Positions 36,921 to 39,658 of a DNA stretch of 39,658 nt are shown piece by piece; position 1 is the stretch's first letter; the number at the start of each line of letters is the position of its first letter. This DNA is from Myxococcales bacterium (GTDB taxonomy: Bacteria; Myxococcota_A; Polyangia; Polyangiales; Houyiibacteriaceae), in contig JAAYBZ010000036.1 of the NCBI GenBank assembly GCA_012744445.1, positions 1 to 39,658 of the forward strand, read 5' to 3'. The notes under the pieces were generated by a model that was not told the DNA's origin, searched no databases, and worked only from the letters and a program-made list of their open reading frames with translations. A program made the translations under genes and the position numbers.

Positions 36921-38117
36921 ATGCGCGCTCGCTCTCTCCTTCTTCGGCTGTCGCTCTCCCTCCTCGCCTCGGCGCTCGCCGCCTGAGGCGATCCCGGCGC
37001 CGAGTGCTCCATCACGACGGGTGACGACGGCCGCACTTCCCTCGTCTGCTCCGACGGCACCTCGTACTCCTTCCCCGAGCCCGCGTCGCCGGACGACGAC
37101 ACCTGCCACATCACCGCGCGGCACGACGACGGAAGCGTCACGCTCACCTGCGGAGAAGAGGAATTCGTCGTGGGCGGCCCGGAGGACTGCCGTCTCGAGG
37201 CGCGTCGCTACTCGCTCCGCGAGGAGCCCTTCGCCGAAGCGCTCGTCGCCCGCTGCGCCGACGGAACCGAGCAGGTCGTCCGCGTGGAGGTTTACGCGCC
37301 CACGGAGACGCCGACGGCGCGCGACGCCGTGGCCGTGAGCTCGAACCGGAGCTGCTTCCTCTCTCGCCACGGCGCGGCCACGTGCTGGGGCGCCGAGGGC
37401 GACGGCGAGGTCTCGGACACGCCGGGCTCCGAGACCTTCCGTCAGCTCGCGCTCGCCTCGCACCGCACCTGCGCGCTCCGCCCCGACGGCTCGGTGCGAT
37501 GCTGGGGCATGACGGGCGAGCTCCCGACGGCCGAGGATCGCTTCGTGCGGATCGCGGCCGGCGGCTACTTCTTCTGCGGGCTCCGCGAGGACGGCTCGGT
37601 CCGGTGCTGGGGCGAGGACGCGACGCCGGGCACGTTGGAGCCGCCGACGGACGAGGTCTTCGTGCAGATCTCCTCGGGCGGACGGCACTCCTGCGGGCTT
37701 CGCGAAGACGGCACCCTCCGCTGCTGGGGCGTCGCGAGCACCACTCCTTCGGCGCCGCCCAAGCACGCGCGCTTCGTCGCGGTCGAAGCCGGCCACGACT
37801 ACACCTGCGGGCTCCGCACCGACCGCACCATCACCTGCTGGGGCGACGATCCCAACGGCCAGCTCGACGTGCCCGAAGGCCGCTTCCTCCAGATCTCCGC
37901 GTCGCAGCACCACGTCTGCGGCCTCCGCGACGATCGCTCCGTCCTCTGCTGGGGCTCGAGCGGCATGGGCCGTCTCGACGTGCCCGAGGGCGAGCGCTTC
38001 GTCGAGATCTCGAGCCGCGGCCTTGGCCACAACTGCGGCGTGCGCGCCGACGGCACGGTGCGCTGCTGGGGCTCCGACACCTACGGCCAGAGCACCCCGC
38101 CGCCCTCGCTCGAATGA
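36921..38117 (+). CDS. RCC1-like seven-repeat lipoprotein with in-frame TGA at the lipobox cysteine
   Basis: A 398-codon frame broken only by TGA at codon 22 (36984-36986). Codons 1-21 encode a good lipoprotein signal peptide ending LLASALAA. The next residue should be the lipidated Cys; TGC to TGA is one base change. After the TGA come GDPGAEC and three Cys-bracketed modules (ECSITTGDDG..., TCHITARHDD..., DCRLEARR...). Seven RCC1-like repeats follow, each ending in CWG and each with a second Cys in a C-x-L-R-x-D-G pattern, as for a disulfide-stapled seven-bladed propeller. GGAGG precedes ATG 36921, with a tight 3-nt spacer. A caller that stops at TGA would begin at GTG 37170 and lose the signal and two modules. 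Recoded UGA, nonsense mutation and sequencing error all remain possible. Confidence 0.7.
37002..37038 (+). other. SECIS-like hairpin downstream of the lipobox TGA
   Basis: An outer stem GAGTGC/GCACTT (six pairs including one G-T) encloses an inner stem TCAC/GTGA with apical loop GACGG. The loop begins 30 nt after the TGA, inside the range usual for bacterial SECIS elements, and starts with G. GC-rich coding DNA forms such hairpins easily by chance, so this is suggestive only. Confidence 0.2.
37344..38100 (+). repeat. Seven tandem RCC1-like coding repeats
   Basis: Seven protein repeats of about 31-40 residues end in CWG after patterns such as CALRPDGSVR, CGLREDGSVR, CGLREDGTLR, CGLRTDRTIT, CGLRDDRSVL and CGVRADGTVR. 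The first repeat is the most divergent (CFLSRHGAAT). Each repeat would be one blade of a beta-propeller with an internal Cys-Cys pair. Confidence 0.8.
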
Positions 38118-38208
38118 GGTCGGCCGCCTGGGGCGACCACGCACGAGGCCTCGGCGAACGGAGGTCCTGAAATCTCGCCGCGGCCGTGCTATTTCGCCCT
38201 CCCCGGCC

Positions 38209-38703
38209 ATGGCCAAGAAGAAGAAAGAAAAAGCCCCCGAGGGCGTCGAGCTCTTGGTCTGCCGCAACCCGCGGGTGACCCAGAACTACGACATCGAGGA
38301 GCGCATCGAGGCCGGCATGGTGCTCCAGGGCTCGGAGGTGAAGGCCCTCCGGGCCAAGCGCGCGGACATCGAGGGCGCCTACGCCGCGCTCGATCCCAAG
38401 GGCGAGCTCTACCTGCACAAGGTCTTCATCGGCCCCTACGAGCAAGCGGGTCCCTATCACGCGCACCCCGAGCGTCGCGTCCGCAAGCTCCTCCTGCACA
38501 AGAAGGAGCTCAAGCGCCTCCGTGGCGCCCTCTCCCTCCGGGGCTATACCCTCGTGCCCACCCAGATCTACTTCAAGAACGGGTACGCGAAGGTCGAGCT
38601 CGCCCTCGCCAAGGGCAAGAAGAAGGGCGACGACCGCCAGGAGCTCAAGAAGCAGGCCGAGCTCGCCGAGGCGCGGGCCGCGGTCGCGAGGCACAAGCGA
38701 TGA
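38209..38703 (+). CDS. smpB: SsrA-binding protein SmpB
   Basis: A 164-aa tmRNA partner for rescue of stalled ribosomes. After a Lys-rich start come CRNPRVTQNYDIEERIEAG, LQGSEVKALR and the core strand IGPYEQAGPYHAHPERRVRK split by the family HxPxRxRKLL motif. The basic C-terminal tail (LAKGKKKGDDRQELK) is the part that enters the empty mRNA channel. The tmRNA gene is not in this window. Its stop overlaps the next ATG as ATGA. Confidence 0.96.
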   Translation: MAKKKKEKAPEGVELLVCRNPRVTQNYDIEERIEAGMVLQGSEVKALRAKRADIEGAYAALDPKGELYLHKVFIGPYEQAGPYHAHPERRVRKLLLHKKELKRLRGALSLRGYTLVPTQIYFKNGYAKVELALAKGKKKGDDRQELKKQAELAEARAAVARHKR

Positions 38704-38957
38704 GTGCGAGCATCGAAGTCGAAGACATGCGCGGAGAGGCCGTCGCCTACGACGGTCAGGTGCTCACGATCCGAATCCCCAGGGCGTTCGCGCCCGGGCA
38801 GCCCCTCGTCGTGAAATTCCCCGACTCGGGCGCGCCGATCCGCATCGAGGGGCGGAGCGTCGGCTCCAGGAAGGTCGACGATGGCTTCGAGGTGCGCCTC
38901 CGTCTCGTCAGTCCCAGACGGGAGCATCAGGGGATCCTGAGCTCGCTTCGTCGATGA
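38700..38957 (+). CDS. Small PilZ-like beta protein
   Basis: An 85-aa protein of predicted beta strands. The order of a PGQPLVVKF strand, IEGRSVGSRKVDDG and a final strand FEVRLRLVS resembles a short PilZ-type barrel, but the Arg motif needed for c-di-GMP binding is not clear. It is translationally coupled to smpB (ATGA overlap). Its last 50 bp overlap the convergent lipoprotein gene. The function is unknown. Confidence 0.6.
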   Translation: MSASIEVEDMRGEAVAYDGQVLTIRIPRAFAPGQPLVVKFPDSGAPIRIEGRSVGSRKVDDGFEVRLRLVSPRREHQGILSSLRR

Positions 38958-39501
38958 CGAACTCGCCTTCTTCGAGCTCTGGCACCTCGTCGTCTGGGAC
39001 GTCGGCCTCGGGCTCTTCCTCGCGATAGCAGCCCTCGTTCGGGTGGGGGTTCTCGTCGCGCGAGAGCTCGCGGACGAAGCCCCCTCCGTCGACGACGAGC
39101 ACGGCGATGCAGCGCGCGTGCGTCACGACCTCGATGGGCAGCTCGTGGTACCCGTCGAGCTCGCGCCGGAGGAAGTTCGCGCCCTCGGGGAGGCGAACGG
39201 CGACCCGCTCCGGGTGACGGGCATCCGGCGCGTCGAGGCCCAGGACCACGCCGCGCCGCGTGACGAGGCGCACGGCCGAGGCGCCGTCGCGGAGCCGCCG
39301 CGCGCCGATGGCCACGGCGCCTCCGCCCTCCACGCGGCGATCCACGACGTAGCCAGCCCGTCCGAGCTGGAGCGCCACGCGATCGGCTTCTTCGACCGGA
39401 TCCACGCCCGCCGCGAGGAAATCGAGCGGATCCATCACGGGCTTTTCGGAGACGCATCCCCCGAGAAGCACCATCAGCAGGATCGGCCAGCGCCGGCGCA
39501 T
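38908..39501 (-). CDS. Lipoprotein of unknown function with acidic tail
   Basis: A 197-aa exported lipoprotein. MRRRWPILLMVLLGGC gives a clear signal with the lipidated residue C16 (codon TGC). The mature part has a mixed strand/helix region of about 130 residues, one Cys pair candidate (ARCIAV and EGCYRE), then a strongly acidic C-terminus (EEEPEADVPDDEVPELEEGE). The family is not recognised. ATG 39501 is preferred over the longer frame from 39537, because the signal peptide starts here. It overlaps the small PilZ-like gene by 50 bp. Confidence 0.75.
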   Translation of the reverse strand: MRRRWPILLMVLLGGCVSEKPVMDPLDFLAAGVDPVEEADRVALQLGRAGYVVDRRVEGGGAVAIGARRLRDGASAVRLVTRRGVVLGLDAPDARHPERVAVRLPEGANFLRRELDGYHELPIEVVTHARCIAVLVVDGGGFVRELSRDENPHPNEGCYREEEPEADVPDDEVPELEEGEFVIDEASSGSPDAPVWD

Positions 39502-39541
39502 GGAAGAGACGCTAGCAGCCTCGCGCCGCAGGATCATCGCC

Positions 39542-39658
39542 CTAGGTGGCCACGGCGAAGACGAGGCGCTCGACCCGCTCCGCGCCGGCCGCGTAGAGCG
39601 CGTCCTCGGCGACCGAGAGCGTGGTCCCCGTCGTGCAGACGTCGTCGACGAGCAGGAC
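39542..39658 (-). CDS. comF: ComF-type phosphoribosyltransferase, C-terminal part (cut by window edge)
   Basis: The last 38 codons of a gene that runs in from beyond the window. VLLVDDVCTTGTTLSVAED is the PRPP-binding loop of type I phosphoribosyltransferases, and a short AGAERVERLVFAVAT ends the protein. The ending fits ComF-family proteins best, used in DNA uptake, but a purine or pyrimidine phosphoribosyltransferase cannot be ruled out from this fragment. It is followed on the same strand by the lipoprotein gene 40 bp downstream. Confidence 0.7.
   Translation of the reverse strand, partial: VLLVDDVCTTGTTLSVAEDALYAAGAERVERLVFAVAT

Noticed and set aside
37344..38100. Direct repeats that could suggest a CRISPR array
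   Set aside because: The repeats are in frame, diverged and encode the CWG blades of a propeller protein. There are no constant repeats with unique spacers.
36921..38117. Genome-wide reassignment of TGA to an amino acid
   Set aside because: glpK, lysA, argH, smc, smpB and others end at TGA at their normal family lengths, so any recoding must be local.

Overview
This is a GC-rich bacterial chromosome segment (strong G/C bias at third codon positions, TGA as the main stop) carrying mostly housekeeping genes. The gene content suggests a member of the Myxococcota, probably a Polyangia or Sandaracinus-like lineage. The reasons are a DUF3556 membrane protein, Asp/Ser-rich lipoproteins, a cysteine-paired RCC1-like propeller lipoprotein, GatCAB amidotransferase, and complete ComEC plus ComF competence-type proteins. 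The taxon is inferred from gene style, not from a marker phylogeny.

Layout. 1-2771: a tRNA-Arg(CCG) on the minus strand with its own promoter and a textbook intrinsic terminator, then comEC on the plus strand. 2730-6016: a minus-strand operon of a DUF3556 membrane protein, a GNAT-like protein and a HemJ/CopD-like membrane protein. 6107-11182: plus-strand genes for a degenerate P1B-type ATPase, argH, lysA and a CoA-binding protein. 11186-14863: minus-strand gatC-gatA-gatB and a His-motif lipoprotein. 14901-18393: a crotonase, a SnoaL-like protein, a fatty acid desaturase, a small winged-helix-like protein and a TraB/GumN lipoprotein, arranged in convergent and divergent pairs. 18397-23260: minus-strand dapB, a zinc-ribbon membrane protein, queA and tgt. 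23369-30780: plus-strand lysoplasmalogenase, glpK, a UPF0158 protein, a SurA-N-like protein and smc. 30814-36636: a six-gene minus-strand run of thrC, an ABC1 kinase, ruvX, mltG, pcm and DUF2490. 36921-39658: an RCC1-like lipoprotein, smpB, a PilZ-like small protein, a lipoprotein and the C-terminus of a ComF-type phosphoribosyltransferase cut by the window edge.

Genes that work together: argH, lysA, dapB and thrC serve arginine, lysine and threonine synthesis. GatCAB makes Gln-tRNA and/or Asn-tRNA. queA and tgt make queuosine. smpB supports ribosome rescue, and smc supports chromosome segregation. comEC and comF are competence-type genes at opposite ends of the window.

Two items stand out. 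First, the RCC1-like lipoprotein gene (36921-38117) has an in-frame TGA exactly where its lipobox cysteine should be, with a good signal peptide before it and cysteine modules with coding character after it. This could be a selenocysteine or cysteine recoded at UGA, a nonsense mutation, or a sequencing error. Second, the P-type ATPase homologue at 6107-7930 has lost the CPx metal site, the DKTGT phosphorylation site and the GDGxND motif together. It keeps its fold, the HP motif, the SGD loop and an N-terminal TRASH-like Cys4 site, so it looks like a pseudoenzyme, possibly a sensor or regulator.

Gene-free stretches: 1-180 shows nothing I can support. 295-467 holds the tRNA promoter. 26963-27180 is the smc leader with a candidate promoter and two tiny reading frames. 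36637-36920 is a divergent promoter region.
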